This document shows, one piece after another, positions 7,468-19,818 of a DNA stretch of 35,293 nucleotides. Position 1 is the stretch's first letter; each line of letters opens with the position of its first letter. The stretch spans positions 1-35,293 of the forward strand of contig QBMB01000048.1 in NCBI GenBank assembly GCA_003241965.1. Direction: 5' to 3'. This stretch comes from Burkholderiales bacterium. GTDB lineage: Bacteria; Pseudomonadota; Gammaproteobacteria; Burkholderiales; Burkholderiaceae_C. The translations under genes and the position numbers were made by a program. Below the pieces are notes generated by a model. It did not search any database and was not told the origin of the DNA. It saw nothing but the letters and a program-made list of their open reading frames with translations.

Positions 7468-8541
7468 ATGCAGCCGGTCATCCCCTCTCCCCACCTGATG
7501 ACGCCGCTGGACGTGTCCACGGACAGCGTCCCCGCGCCACAGCGCCTGGACTTCTGGGAGGCCCACCATGCCGCTGCGGTGGTGGGACTGCGCTGTTCGG
7601 CGTTCTCACCTCAGGGGTTGCGGGCGCAGGAACGCAATCTTGATCTCGGGGCGGTGCGGCTGGCCGACATCCGGGGCAACGAGCACGTCATCGAGCGCTC
7701 GGCGCCCTTGGTCCGTTCCCACCCCAAAGACTCGATCTTCATGTGCCTGCTGATGGAAGGCGACGCGTTCTTCTACCAAGCGGGTCACTGTGTGCAACTG
7801 CGCGCGGGCGACGCCATCCTGTATCAAACAGGGCTGCCGTACCTCTATGGGTTCACCGCCGACATGAGACAGCTGCTGGTGGATCTGGACGCTGATGGCC
7901 TGGTGCGGCGGCACGGCATCGAGCGTCCACCCGCCCCGATCAAACTCGATGCCCGGCTGGGTGCAGGGCGGGCCTACACCAACGCGCTGCGCAACACAGT
8001 GAGCCGCTTCCTCGACCATCCCACCGCAGCCGATGCCCCAGGTGTCTCACAACTCGTCGAGAGTCTGGTCAGCGGTTTGCTGGCAGGCGGCCCGGACCAG
8101 CGGCCTTTCCATGAGTCGATCCAGGTGCGGCGGGTGCGCGCCGAGAGCTTCATTGAAGAGCACCTTGACGACCCCGAACTGGACGCCCACATGGTGGCCC
8201 GACATCTGCACCTGTCGCACCGCCACCTCAACCGGGTGTTCGAGGCCTGCGACTGCACGGTGACCCAGTGGATCTGGCGGGCCCGGCTTGACCGGGCCCG
8301 CCAGTGTCTGGCCGATCCCTCACAGAACCAACACGCCATTGGCGAGATTGCCCTTCAGTGGGGCTTCGCAACCCAGGCCCACTTTGCTCGCTGCTTTCGC
8401 TTGGCCTACGGGTTGACGCCCACCGCCTACCGAGCGGGTGAGCACTCGCCACAGGCGGCTATGGTTTCGGAAAAAAGAAACCCCGCCTGTCGAGGCGGGG
8501 GTGTTGGGAGCGACCCGTCAGTGCTCGGGCCGGCGCCCTGA
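7468..8541 (+). CDS. AraC/XylS-family transcriptional regulator
   Basis: The ATG at 7468 gives 357 residues; an ATG at 7498 is an alternative. Residues about 30-210 resemble the N-terminal ligand/oligomerisation domain of the AraC_binding_2 type found in regulators of aromatic catabolism (WEAHHAAAV..., later FMCLLMEGDAFFYQAG). The DNA-binding domain covers about 223-322 with both helix-turn-helix motifs (LDAHMVARHLHLSHRHLNRVF and IGEIALQWGFATQAHFARCF) and ends in YGLTPTAYR. The last 35 residues are low-complexity and are encoded by DNA that also carries the terminator of the convergent atp operon. It is divergent from the cupin operon and is the likely activator of it, probably responding to an imported aromatic compound. 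Confidence 0.88.
   Translation: MQPVIPSPHLMTPLDVSTDSVPAPQRLDFWEAHHAAAVVGLRCSAFSPQGLRAQERNLDLGAVRLADIRGNEHVIERSAPLVRSHPKDSIFMCLLMEGDAFFYQAGHCVQLRAGDAILYQTGLPYLYGFTADMRQLLVDLDADGLVRRHGIERPPAPIKLDARLGAGRAYTNALRNTVSRFLDHPTAADAPGVSQLVESLVSGLLAGGPDQRPFHESIQVRRVRAESFIEEHLDDPELDAHMVARHLHLSHRHLNRVFEACDCTVTQWIWRARLDRARQCLADPSQNQHAIGEIALQWGFATQAHFARCFRLAYGLTPTAYRAGEHSPQAAMVSEKRNPACRGGGVGSDPSVLGPAP
8471..8500 (-). terminator. Intrinsic terminator of the atp operon
   Basis: On the leftward strand a perfect 8-bp GC stem (CCCCGCCT / AGGCGGGG, plus-strand 8481-8488 and 8493-8500, tetraloop 8489-8492) is followed by TTTCTTTTTT (complement of 8471-8480). It lies about 44 bases after the atpC stop and is a textbook rho-independent terminator. 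It is located within the 3' coding part of the convergent AraC-type gene. Confidence 0.9.
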
Positions 8542-8543
8542 GC

Positions 8544-8960
8544 TCACTTCTTCTGGCGGAACTTGCGCAGTGCAGCAATCTGGGCTGCCATGACCGCCAG
8601 CTCCGACGTGGCTTTGGCCAAGTCGATGTCGCTCTTGGCATTTTTCAGGGCTTCCTCGGCCTGCTTGCGGGCATCGAGGGCCTTGGCTTCGTCCAGATCC
8701 TTGCCGCGAATGGCGGTGTCGGACAGCACGGTGATGTGGTGCGGCTGCACCTCCAGGATGCCGCCAGCGACAAACACGAACTCTTCGCCGCCATCGGCCT
8801 TTTCGATGCGCACGGCACCGGGCTTGATGCGGGTGATGAGCGGAATGTGCCCGGGCAGAATGCCCAGCTCGCCCGCTTCACCCGGCAGGGCCACAAATTT
8901 GGCTTCGCCGGAAAAGATGGAAGCTTCGGCACTCACCACATCGACGCGGATGGTCTTCAT
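8544..8960 (-). CDS. atpC: ATP synthase F1 subunit epsilon
   Basis: The 138-residue protein shows the epsilon N-terminal beta-sandwich ([43 protein letters not shown]) and the C-terminal two-helix domain (about 88-138, ending [10 protein letters not shown]). Epsilon sits in the central stalk and inhibits ATP hydrolysis through its C-terminal helices. It is the last gene of the atp operon, separated from atpD by 120 bases that contain a palindromic element, unlike the shorter gaps elsewhere in the operon. Its stop is two bases from the stop of the convergent AraC-type gene. Confidence 0.97.
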   Translation of the reverse strand: MKTIRVDVVSAEASIFSGEAKFVALPGEAGELGILPGHIPLITRIKPGAVRIEKADGGEEFVFVAGGILEVQPHHITVLSDTAIRGKDLDEAKALDARKQAEEALKNAKSDIDLAKATSELAVMAAQIAALRKFRQKK

Positions 8961-8983
8961 AGGGTCTCCAATTGAATATGGTT

Positions 8984-11421
<2,438 letters not shown>

Positions 11422-11452
11422 TGTGTTTCCTCTAAGAAGTCAATGGGCCGGA

Positions 11453-13069
11453 TCAGTAGGTGCCGGTTTTCTTGAAGTCGGCGATGGCCGCGGCGAGTTG
11501 GGCTTCGGCGTCCTGGCACTCTTTCTTGAATGCCTTCTTTGCGTCGCTGTCATCTGCCTTGGCAGGCTTGACATCCCACTTCGCGCCGTTCTTCTCCATT
11601 GTCGCCAGCATGGCCGCGTGCTTGTCTTTCAGGAAGGCGTGCATGCCGTTTTCAAACGAGAGCACCTTCTTGACTTCGATGTCGTCCAGGTAGCCCTTGT
11701 TCACGGCGAACAGCGTGGACGCCATCAGACCGATCGACTGCGGGCTGTACTGGGCCTGCTTCAAGAGCTCGGTCACGCGGGCACCGCGGTCGAGCTGCTT
11801 GCGGGTGGCTTCGTCCAGGTCGGAAGCGAACTGCGCGAACGCAGCCAGTTCACGGTACTGGGCCAGGTCGGTACGGATGCCGCCGGACAGGCCCTTGATC
11901 AGGTTGGTCTGCGCAGCACCACCGACGCGCGACACCGAGATGCCGGCGTTGATGGCGGGGCGGATACCGGCGTTGAACAGGCTGGTTTCCAGGAAGATCT
12001 GGCCGTCGGTGATCGAGATCACGTTGGTGGGCACGAAAGCGGACACGTCGCCGGCCTGCGTTTCGATGATGGGCAGTGCGGTCAGCGAACCGGTCTTGCC
12101 CTTGACTTCACCCTTGGTGAAAGCTTCAACGTAGTCGGCGTTCACACGGGCTGCTCGCTCGAGCAGACGGCTGTGGAGATAGAACACGTCGCCTGGATAG
12201 GCTTCGCGGCCTGGCGGGCGGCGCAGCAGCAGCGAGACCTGGCGGTAGGCCACAGCCTGCTTGGACAGATCGTCATAAACGATCAGGGCGTCCTGGCCGC
12301 GATCGCGGAAGTACTCGCCCATGGTGCAGCCGGAGTAGGCCGACAGGTACTGCATGGCGGCGGATTCGGAGGCCGAGGCGGCCACGACGATGGTGTATTC
12401 CATCGCGCCAGCCTGCTCCAGGGCACGCACCACGTTCTTGATCGACGAGGCCTTCTGGCCAATCGCGACATAAACGCAGGTCATGTTCTGACCCTTCTGG
12501 TTGATGATCGCGTCGATCGCCACGGCGGTCTTGCCGGTCTGGCGGTCACCGATGATCAGCTCGCGCTGGCCACGGCCCACGGGCACCATCGAATCGATCG
12601 ACTTCAGGCCGGTCTGCACCGGCTGGTCCACCGATTTGCGGGCGATCACGCCGGGCGCAACCTTCTCGATCACGTCGGTCATCTTGGCGTTGATCGGGCC
12701 TTTGCCGTCGATCGGGGCGCCCAGTGCGTTGACCACACGGCCAATCAGCTCCGGGCCGACCGGCACTTCCAGAATGCGGCCCGTGCACTTGACGGTCTCG
12801 CCTTCGGAGATGTGCTCGTACTCACCCAAAATCACGGCGCCCACGGAGTCACGCTCCAGGTTCAGCGCAAGACCAAAGGAGGGCACGCCGTCCTTGTTGG
12901 CCGGGAATTCCAGCATCTCGCCCTGCATCACATCGGACAGGCCGTGGACGCGGACGATACCGTCGGTCACCGACACCACGGTGCCCTGGTTGCGCACATC
13001 GGTCGATGTGCCCAGTCCCTCGATACGGGACTTGATCAGTTCGGAGATTTCAGCGGGATTGAGTTGCAT
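11453..13069 (-). CDS. atpA: ATP synthase F1 subunit alpha, with C-terminal insertion
   Basis: The 538-residue alpha subunit carries the P-loop GDRQTGKT (174-181), the VYVAIGQK strand and the alpha-typical [18 protein letters not shown] region. It is about 20-25 residues longer than the usual 513 or so. The extra length lies near the C-terminus, where a charged Lys/Ala/Asp-rich segment (starting about [14 protein letters not shown]) precedes the final [12 protein letters not shown]. This suggests an insertion in the C-terminal helical domain and does not touch the nucleotide site. The reading frame is intact and the subunit should be functional. Confidence 0.97.
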   Translation of the reverse strand: MQLNPAEISELIKSRIEGLGTSTDVRNQGTVVSVTDGIVRVHGLSDVMQGEMLEFPANKDGVPSFGLALNLERDSVGAVILGEYEHISEGETVKCTGRILEVPVGPELIGRVVNALGAPIDGKGPINAKMTDVIEKVAPGVIARKSVDQPVQTGLKSIDSMVPVGRGQRELIIGDRQTGKTAVAIDAIINQKGQNMTCVYVAIGQKASSIKNVVRALEQAGAMEYTIVVAASASESAAMQYLSAYSGCTMGEYFRDRGQDALIVYDDLSKQAVAYRQVSLLLRRPPGREAYPGDVFYLHSRLLERAARVNADYVEAFTKGEVKGKTGSLTALPIIETQAGDVSAFVPTNVISITDGQIFLETSLFNAGIRPAINAGISVSRVGGAAQTNLIKGLSGGIRTDLAQYRELAAFAQFASDLDEATRKQLDRGARVTELLKQAQYSPQSIGLMASTLFAVNKGYLDDIEVKKVLSFENGMHAFLKDKHAAMLATMEKNGAKWDVKPAKADDSDAKKAFKKECQDAEAQLAAAIADFKKTGTY

Positions 13070-13123
13070 GACTCTTTCCTTCTTTCGTTAAATGGTGAGC
13101 AGGCGGACGCGGGGCGACAACGG

Positions 13124-13657
13124 TCAGGCCGCGGTCAGGGCGGATTTCATGTGTTCCAGGCGGGCTTTGATCGAGGTGTCGAGCACTTCGTCGCCCACCA
13201 CCACGCGGATGCCACCGATCAGCTCGGGCTGCAGTTCAACCTGGAGGTTGAGCTTGCGGGCAAAGCGTTTTTCCAGCACGCCGGAGAGATCGGCCAGCGC
13301 GGCGCTGTCGATCGCAAAGGCGCTGTAAACCACCGCATCAAAGGCCCCTTGCTGCGCGTTCTTCAAAACACGGAACTGGTCCGCGATTTCAGGCAGCGCG
13401 GCCAGGCGACCGTTGTCGATCACGGTCCGCAGAAAATTCTGCGCCTTCGTGGGCAGGCTCGTCTTGATCACACCGGTGATCAGGCTGAACACCTGTTCGG
13501 GCGTGGTCCTGGGGTTGTCGGCGTACTGGCGAAGCTGCTCATCGGCAGCCACCGACGCCAGCTCGTCGAGCCAGGCGACGGTGTCGGCCGCACCAGCGCC
13601 AGAGGCCTGGAACAGCGCTTCCGCGTAGGGGCGGGCAATGGTGGCGATTTCGGCCAT
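13124..13657 (-). CDS. atpH: ATP synthase F1 subunit delta
   Basis: This 177-residue protein begins [18 protein letters not shown], the classic delta/OSCP N-terminus, and has the C-terminal segment [40 protein letters not shown]. Delta links the top of F1 to the peripheral stalk. It sits between atpF and atpA, with a 54-base gap to atpA. An AAGG sequence lies just before the ATG. Confidence 0.97.
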   Translation of the reverse strand: MAEIATIARPYAEALFQASGAGAADTVAWLDELASVAADEQLRQYADNPRTTPEQVFSLITGVIKTSLPTKAQNFLRTVIDNGRLAALPEIADQFRVLKNAQQGAFDAVVYSAFAIDSAALADLSGVLEKRFARKLNLQVELQPELIGGIRVVVGDEVLDTSIKARLEHMKSALTAA

Positions 13658-13686
13658 GGTTTACCTTTGAATGCCGTGTCGGTGGA

Positions 13687-14157
13687 TCAAAGCTCGGTCT
13701 TCAGGCGGCCCAGCAACTCGGCGTGGACGCCGGCGTTGACTTCGCGCTTGAGGATCTGCTCGGCCCCTTTGACCGCCAGCGAAGCCACCTGCTCGCGCAG
13801 AACTTCGCGGGCCTTGACGACCTGTTGCTCGGCTTCGAGGTGAGCGGCGGCCACGATCTTGTTGGCTTCATCGGTCGCACGCGCCTTGGCCTCTTCGATC
13901 ACGGTTTGCGCACGGCGCTCGGCGTCGGCCAGACGGGTGGCAGCTTCGTTGCGCGATTTGCCCAACTCTTCTTCCACCCGCTTGTTGGCCACGGCCAATT
14001 CGGACTTGGCTTTTTCGGAAGCCGCCAGCCCTTCGGAAATCTTCAACGCACGCTCATCGAGCGCTTTGGCAATCGGGGGCCACACGAATTTCATCGTGAA
14101 CCACACCAGAATTGCAAAGACGATGGCTTGCGCAAAGAGGGTTGCATTGATATTCAT
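13687..14157 (-). CDS. atpF: ATP synthase F0 subunit b
   Basis: The 156-residue subunit has one N-terminal membrane helix ([29 protein letters not shown]) followed by a long charged alpha-helix rich in Ala, Glu, Lys and Arg, the peripheral stalk. A dimer of b connects the membrane a subunit to delta/alpha. Length equals the standard bacterial b subunit. It is 29 bases from atpH and 128 bases after atpE. Confidence 0.97.
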   Translation of the reverse strand: MNINATLFAQAIVFAILVWFTMKFVWPPIAKALDERALKISEGLAASEKAKSELAVANKRVEEELGKSRNEAATRLADAERRAQTVIEEAKARATDEANKIVAAAHLEAEQQVVKAREVLREQVASLAVKGAEQILKREVNAGVHAELLGRLKTEL

Positions 14158-14262
14158 CGCAACGCCTTTCTGTGTGTTGACAAGAGTGGTGACGCGCTTG
14201 TTGCCCGGGAACGGGGAGGAGGACCATGGCGATCAGAAAAACCGATCACGGCCACCGCCCCC

Positions 14263-14277
14263 GCTGCCCCAGGCAGC
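14263..14277 (-). other. Hairpin immediately after atpE
   Basis: GCTGCC (14263-14268) and GGCAGC (14272-14277) form a perfect 6-bp stem with a three-base loop, nine bases after the atpE stop in the 128-base atpE-atpF gap. No T-tract follows directly, though a TTTTT run occurs some 20 bases further. It could protect the 3' end of an atpBE message or cause partial termination, helping to produce the excess of c subunit over other subunits. Confidence 0.45.
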
Positions 14278-14285
14278 AAACCCGA

Positions 14286-15481
<1,196 letters not shown>

Positions 15482-15508
15482 GTTCGTTTGCACCGATTTG
15501 TCGGAAAT

Positions 15509-16024
15509 TCAACCGTTTAGATTTGCGCGCCGGGTCTGGATCCAGAATCCAAACCAGTACACCTTGAGGACCAACACCAGGCCGGCCAACAGGCCCAGCC
15601 AATTCAGCTTGGGGACGATCCAGGGCGCCGACCACAACATGGCCACCACCAACAGAATCTTGACCCCCTCCCACAAAAAGAATCCGGCAAACGCGGCTTG
15701 CGCATAACCCGCCAACAGGCGGCTCAATGCACTTGAAGTCAAACCGTAGGCCATCAAGGCCGAAGGGATCACCACCGCTGCCGCGCCATACAGGACCGAC
15801 CACGCCACCGAAGCCGATTGCGTGAGCAACCAGGCCAGCGCGCTTGCGGACAATCCCACCAGCAACTGCACCACCACCAGATGCCACAACGAAAAGTGCG
15901 GCTGCCTGGCTCGCCACTGCTGCGCTTCTTCGCGCGTCAGTGGCTTGAATTCGGGTTCCTGCGCACCATCTTCTTCATCAGCCTGGCTGTGATGCTCCGA
16001 CTCGACGTGTTGCATTGTCGACAT
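15509..16024 (-). CDS. atpI: ATP synthase accessory protein AtpI
   Basis: The first gene of the operon encodes 171 residues: an acidic/hydrophilic N-terminus of about 45 residues (with EFKPLTREEAQQW) and four predicted membrane helices (about 47-68, 72-95, 105-130, 138-160). The pattern and position match AtpI, which assists c-ring assembly and possibly Mg2+ supply. Sequence conservation in this family is weak, so the call rests on topology and operon context. The ATG at 16024 has no clear ribosome-binding site; an in-frame ATG at 16015 is possible. Confidence 0.85.
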   Translation of the reverse strand: MSTMQHVESEHHSQADEEDGAQEPEFKPLTREEAQQWRARQPHFSLWHLVVVQLLVGLSASALAWLLTQSASVAWSVLYGAAAVVIPSALMAYGLTSSALSRLLAGYAQAAFAGFFLWEGVKILLVVAMLWSAPWIVPKLNWLGLLAGLVLVLKVYWFGFWIQTRRANLNG

Positions 16025-16072
16025 GGAGGGTTACACACAGGTTACGGTTGAGCGAGGTTCGCAAAGCCGCTG

Positions 16073-16103
16073 ATTATACGTAGAAACCCCATAGTTCCGT
16101 CAA
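16073..16103 (-). promoter_or_regulatory. Probable sigma-70 promoter of the atp operon
   Basis: On the leftward strand TTGACG (complement of 16098-16103) is followed after 19 bases by a perfect TATAAT (complement of 16073-16078), ending about 49 bases before the atpI start. The hexamers are near consensus; the spacer is two bases longer than ideal. No competing signal in the 185-base atpI/DUF493 gap is as good. A weaker rightward GATAAT lies at 16144-16149 and could serve the DUF493 gene. Confidence 0.65.
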
Positions 16104-16209
16104 GGCGAACGGCGCTTGTCTGTTGGTCGGTGGTGCCGCGCCCGATAATCGATCATGACTGTCGCCCGAGAGTGCGTCGCCACCTCGTCGGCCTGAACCG
16201 GAGCAACCC

Positions 16210-16494
16210 ATGGACCAACCCCGCGACATCCCGCCCGAGCAGTCGCTCATTGAGTACCCGACGGAATTTCCCATCAAGGTGATGGGGGCGAACGTGGAGG
16301 GTTTTGTCGACGCGATGGTGCACGTGGCCAAGGCGTTCGACGCGAACTTCGACACCGGCACCGTGGAACAGCGCCCCAGCAAGGCGGGCAACTACATGGG
16401 GCTGACGCTGACGGTGCACGTGACCAGCCGCGAACAGCTTGACGAGCTCTACCGAACACTGACCACGCACCCGATGGTCAAGATCGTTTTGTGA
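16210..16494 (+). CDS. DUF493 (YbeD-like) family protein
   Basis: This 94-residue protein contains [14 protein letters not shown] (about 15-28) and the [38 protein letters not shown]-terminal half that define the DUF493/YbeD family, a small ferredoxin-like (ACT-like) fold. YbeD-type genes commonly precede lipB, as here, but the molecular role is not established; a regulatory part in lipoylation has been suggested from the gene order. A GGAG site precedes the ATG. The stop overlaps the GTG start of lipB (GTGA), so the two are coupled. Confidence 0.93.
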   Translation: MDQPRDIPPEQSLIEYPTEFPIKVMGANVEGFVDAMVHVAKAFDANFDTGTVEQRPSKAGNYMGLTLTVHVTSREQLDELYRTLTTHPMVKIVL

Positions 16495-17183
16495 CCACCC
16501 GTGCGTTGGGCCAGGTGCCTTACGACACCACCTACAAGGCCATGCAGAGCTTCACTGCGGAGCGCTCAGCGGACACGCCCGACGAACTCTGGATCTGCGA
16601 GCACCCACCCGTCTTCACCCAGGGCCTGGCCGGCCGCGAGGACCACCTGCTGGCCCCCGGCAGCATCCCGGTGGTGCAGACCAACCGAGGCGGGCAGGTG
16701 ACCTACCACGGCCCGGGTCAGGTGGTGGCCTATCCGCTGATCGACCTGCAGCGCGCGGGCTACTACGTCAAGGAATTCGTCTACCGCGTCGAGGAGGCGG
16801 TGATCCGAACGCTGGGTGAGTTCCAGGTCACGGGCCACCGCGTGGCTGGTGCGCCGGGCATCTATGTGCGGCTGGACGACCCTTTCAGCCATGCCCTGCT
16901 GCCCCAGCGCCCACAGCGGCGCGCACCTGGCGAAGCTGCGCCGATTCCGGACTTCACCGGTCTGGGCAAGATCGCCGCGCTGGGCATCAAGGTGAGCCGT
17001 CATTGCACTTACCACGGCGTGGCGCTCAACGTGGCGATGGACCTGCAACCCTTCCAGCGCATCAACCCGTGCGGCTACCAAGGTCTGCAGACGGTGGACC
17101 TTTCTACAATCGGGGTGGCGGTTTCCTGGGACGAGGCCGCGCACGTGCTGGGCCACAAACTCGGCGCCACCCTCTCACCCTGA
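16491..17183 (+). CDS. lipB: Octanoyl-[acyl carrier protein]:protein octanoyltransferase LipB
   Basis: The 230-residue enzyme moves octanoate from acyl carrier protein to the lipoyl domains of 2-oxoacid dehydrogenases and glycine cleavage H protein. It shows the substrate-binding motif [12 protein letters not shown] (66-77), the active-site Lys160 ([15 protein letters not shown]) and the nucleophile Cys194 ([10 protein letters not shown]). A short insertion rich in Arg/Pro (about 138-152) sits before the active-site lysine. Translation starts at a GTG overlapping the DUF493 stop; lipA follows after 27 bases, giving the complete endogenous lipoate pathway. Confidence 0.97.
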   Translation: MTTRALGQVPYDTTYKAMQSFTAERSADTPDELWICEHPPVFTQGLAGREDHLLAPGSIPVVQTNRGGQVTYHGPGQVVAYPLIDLQRAGYYVKEFVYRVEEAVIRTLGEFQVTGHRVAGAPGIYVRLDDPFSHALLPQRPQRRAPGEAAPIPDFTGLGKIAALGIKVSRHCTYHGVALNVAMDLQPFQRINPCGYQGLQTVDLSTIGVAVSWDEAAHVLGHKLGATLSP

Positions 17184-17210
17184 CCCCAGCGCGTCCTGCG
17201 CGCCGATGCC

Positions 17211-18227
17211 ATGAACCCCACCGACACCCCTGCTGCTGCCGACAACACCACCGTTCGTGAGGCGCAGCCCGCAGCGAGCTACGACGCCACGGCCAAGCAG
17301 AAGAGCCAGGCCAAGACCTCCCGCATTCCCATCAAGATCGTGCCGGCCGAGGTGCTGAAAAAGCCCGAGTGGATCCGCGTCAAGGCGGGCAGCCCGACCA
17401 CGCGCTTCTACGAAATCAAGGACATCCTGCGCACCAACAAGCTGGTGACGGTGTGCGAGGAGGCGAGCTGCCCCAACATCGGCGAGTGTTTCGGCAAGGG
17501 CACGGCCACCTTCATGATCATGGGCGACAAGTGCACGCGTCGCTGCCCGTTCTGCGATGTGGGCCACGGCCGCCCCGACCCCCTGGACGCCGACGAGCCC
17601 GACAACCTCGCCAGGACGATTGCGCAGCTCAAGCTGAAATACGTGGTGATCACCAGCGTGGACCGCGACGACCTGCGCGACGGCGGCGCAGGCCACTTTG
17701 TCGCCTGCATCGAAAAGACGCGAGCCCTGTCGCCGCAGACGCAGATCGAGGTGCTGGTGCCCGATTTCCGAGGCCGCGATGACCGCGCGCTGGAGATCCT
17801 CAAGGCTGCGCCGCCCGACGTGATGAACCACAACATGGAGACCGTGCCGCGCCTCTACAAGGAAGCACGCCCGGGCTCGGACTACCAGTTCAGCCTGAAC
17901 CTGCTCAAGAAGTTCAAGGCGCTGTTTCCGCACGTGCCGACCAAGAGCGGCCTGATGGTCGGCCTGGGCGAAACCGACGAAGAGATCCTGGACGTGATGC
18001 GCGACATGCGTGCGCACGGCATCGACATGCTCACCATCGGCCAGTACCTCGCGCCCAGCGGTCACCACCTGCCGGTGCGCCGCTACGTGCACCCCGACAC
18101 GTTCAAGATGTTCGAAGCCGAGGCCTACAAAATGGGCTTCAGCCACGCCGCTGTGGGCGCCATGGTGCGCAGTTCGTACCACGCCGACCAGCAGGCACAC
18201 GACGTGTTGAACGCAGCAGCGAAGTGA
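17211..18227 (+). CDS. lipA: Lipoyl synthase LipA (radical SAM)
   Basis: The 338-residue enzyme inserts two sulfurs into protein-bound octanoate. The auxiliary cluster ligands are Cys82, Cys87 and Cys93 ([12 protein letters not shown]) and the radical-SAM motif is C108-TRR-C112-PF-C115. The C-terminal [10 protein letters not shown] holds the conserved serine that binds the auxiliary cluster. An N-terminal Ala/Thr-rich extension of about 35 residues precedes the core. It follows lipB and is one base upstream of an AraC-type gene. Confidence 0.98.
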   Translation: MNPTDTPAAADNTTVREAQPAASYDATAKQKSQAKTSRIPIKIVPAEVLKKPEWIRVKAGSPTTRFYEIKDILRTNKLVTVCEEASCPNIGECFGKGTATFMIMGDKCTRRCPFCDVGHGRPDPLDADEPDNLARTIAQLKLKYVVITSVDRDDLRDGGAGHFVACIEKTRALSPQTQIEVLVPDFRGRDDRALEILKAAPPDVMNHNMETVPRLYKEARPGSDYQFSLNLLKKFKALFPHVPTKSGLMVGLGETDEEILDVMRDMRAHGIDMLTIGQYLAPSGHHLPVRRYVHPDTFKMFEAEAYKMGFSHAAVGAMVRSSYHADQQAHDVLNAAAK

Positions 18228-18228
18228 C

Positions 18229-18909
18229 ATGTCCGCGGCGCACGACATTCTCAGCGTGCGCGCGTACGGCGCCTCGCACGGCAGCCACGACCACGAGCAT
18301 TTCCAGATCCTGATCGGCCTGCAAGGAACGCTCGAACTGGAAGTGAGCGGGCACGGACGGCGCATTGATGCAGGCGATGGCTGCGTGGTTCCACCCGGTG
18401 AGCGCCACGATTTCGAAGCCCGCTCAGGGGCGGTCTGCCTTGTGCTGGACAGCCATACGAGTGGCTGGGCTCGCATGACTTCTGCGCCGCAACCCGCCGC
18501 GCTGGCCCTCGCGCAGTACCTGTCGCGGACATGCACCGAGCCATTGCCTCGCGCGCAGCGACTCGGGCCCACGCTGCTGTTGGAGGCATGGGCACCCCAA
18601 AGTCTGCTGGTGCCCCAACGGGCCCGTCGCAACATTGACTGGGAGGCCCTCGCCCACTGGGCGCTGGCGCGTGGCCCGGGCACGACGGTCGCCGAACTAG
18701 CCGCCCGCGCCCACCTGAGCGCTGCTCAGTTGGCGGCGCGCTGCCTGGCCGAACAAGGCCAGAGCACGCAGCTATGGTTGCGCGAACTGCGCCTGGCGCA
18801 AGCCCGCATCTGGCGGGAGCAGGGGCTGAGCGTGGCCGAGACCGCACGCCGCAGCGGCTACCGCTCGCCCTCGGCACTCACCGCCGCCCAACGCCGCGCC
18901 CGCCGCTGA
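18229..18909 (+). CDS. Short AraC-type regulator with N-terminal cupin
   Basis: This 226-residue protein has a small cupin domain (about 15-80, with HDHEHFQILIGLQGTLELEV and AGDGCVVPPGERHDFEA) and a C-terminal AraC-like domain (about 130-226). The first helix-turn-helix (TVAELAARAHLSAAQLAARCLAEQG) and the linker helix (WLRELRLAQARIW) are clear, and the second HTH begins (VAETARRSGYRSPSAL). The usual FxRxFGxxPxxYR ending is missing; the protein stops in AAQRRARR. It may be naturally short or slightly truncated. It starts one base after the lipA stop and precedes an EamA exporter, which it may regulate. Confidence 0.78.
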   Translation: MSAAHDILSVRAYGASHGSHDHEHFQILIGLQGTLELEVSGHGRRIDAGDGCVVPPGERHDFEARSGAVCLVLDSHTSGWARMTSAPQPAALALAQYLSRTCTEPLPRAQRLGPTLLLEAWAPQSLLVPQRARRNIDWEALAHWALARGPGTTVAELAARAHLSAAQLAARCLAEQGQSTQLWLRELRLAQARIWREQGLSVAETARRSGYRSPSALTAAQRRARR

Positions 18910-18972
18910 AACCCGCGTCGCGCGACGACCGACCCGCGCCTCGCAACGGCTCGGCACGGTAACCTCGATCAC

Positions 18973-19815
18973 ATGAACGCCAACCTTCTTGCGCTCGGCG
19001 CCATCGCGCTCTGGGCTTCGCTCGCAGCGCTCGGTGTGGCGCTGTCTCACGTGCCGCCTTTCCTGCTCACGGGCTTGTCGCTCATCGTGGGCAGCCTGAT
19101 TGCCCTGCCGCTCTCACGCTTCGATATTCGCCAATGGCGCGTGCCGGCCAGCACGCTGGCGCTGGGGGTCTACGGCCTGTTCGGCTTTCACTTTCTGCTT
19201 TTCATCGCGCTGCGCCATGCGCCTCCGGTGCAGGCCAATCTGGTGAACTACCTCTGGCCGCTGGGCATCGTGGTGATGGCGCCGCTGTTCCTGCCCGGTG
19301 TGTCGCTCGGCGCGCGACACATCTTTGCCGCCCTGCTGGGTTTCGCGGGCGCAGCGCTGGCCATCCTCGGCGGCGCGGGCAGTGCGGGCGACACCGGCTG
19401 GGCGTGGGGCTACATCCCGGCGCTGGCCTCGGCCTTCATCTGGGCCAGCTATTCGCTGATGACGAAACGCGTACGCGCCTTCCCCACGGCCGCCATCGGC
19501 AGCTTTGCACTGATCTCCGGTGTGCTCTCGTTGCTGTGCCACGCGCTGCTGGAGCCGGCCGTTTCGCTCTCGACGCAGGACATGCTGCTGATCGCGGTGC
19601 TCGGCCTGGGGCCCCTGGGCGGCGCGTTCTTCTTGTGGGACGCAGCGCTCAAGCGCGGCGATGCGCGGCAGATCGGCGTGCTGAGTTTTCTCACGCCGCT
19701 GTTGTCGACGCTGACACTGCTGTTGGTGCGGGGAGAGGTGCCAAGCCTGGTCATCGGATTGGCAGCTTTGATGATCGTGGGTGCGGCGGTGATCGCTACC
19801 CGCCAGGCCAACTGA
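18973..19815 (+). CDS. EamA/DMT-family membrane transporter
   Basis: The 280-residue protein is almost entirely hydrophobic, with about ten predicted helices in two homologous halves, the drug/metabolite transporter (EamA) layout. Family landmarks include the NYLWPLGIVVMAP segment of the first half and SYSLMTKRVRAFPTAAIGSF opening the second. Relatives export amino acids or other small metabolites. It follows the AraC-type gene after 63 bases containing a 12-bp palindrome (CGTCGCGCGACG, 18916-18927). The stop is three bases from the stop of the convergent ptsI gene; no terminator is visible between them. Substrate unknown. Confidence 0.85.
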   Translation: MNANLLALGAIALWASLAALGVALSHVPPFLLTGLSLIVGSLIALPLSRFDIRQWRVPASTLALGVYGLFGFHFLLFIALRHAPPVQANLVNYLWPLGIVVMAPLFLPGVSLGARHIFAALLGFAGAALAILGGAGSAGDTGWAWGYIPALASAFIWASYSLMTKRVRAFPTAAIGSFALISGVLSLLCHALLEPAVSLSTQDMLLIAVLGLGPLGGAFFLWDAALKRGDARQIGVLSFLTPLLSTLTLLLVRGEVPSLVIGLAALMIVGAAVIATRQAN

Positions 19816-19818
19816 ACG

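Noticed and set aside
16123..16149. Rightward promoter TTGGTC...GATAAT before the DUF493 gene
   Set aside because: The -10 is good but the spacer is 15 bases with only three matches in the -35; noted in the atp promoter entry but not called as a feature.
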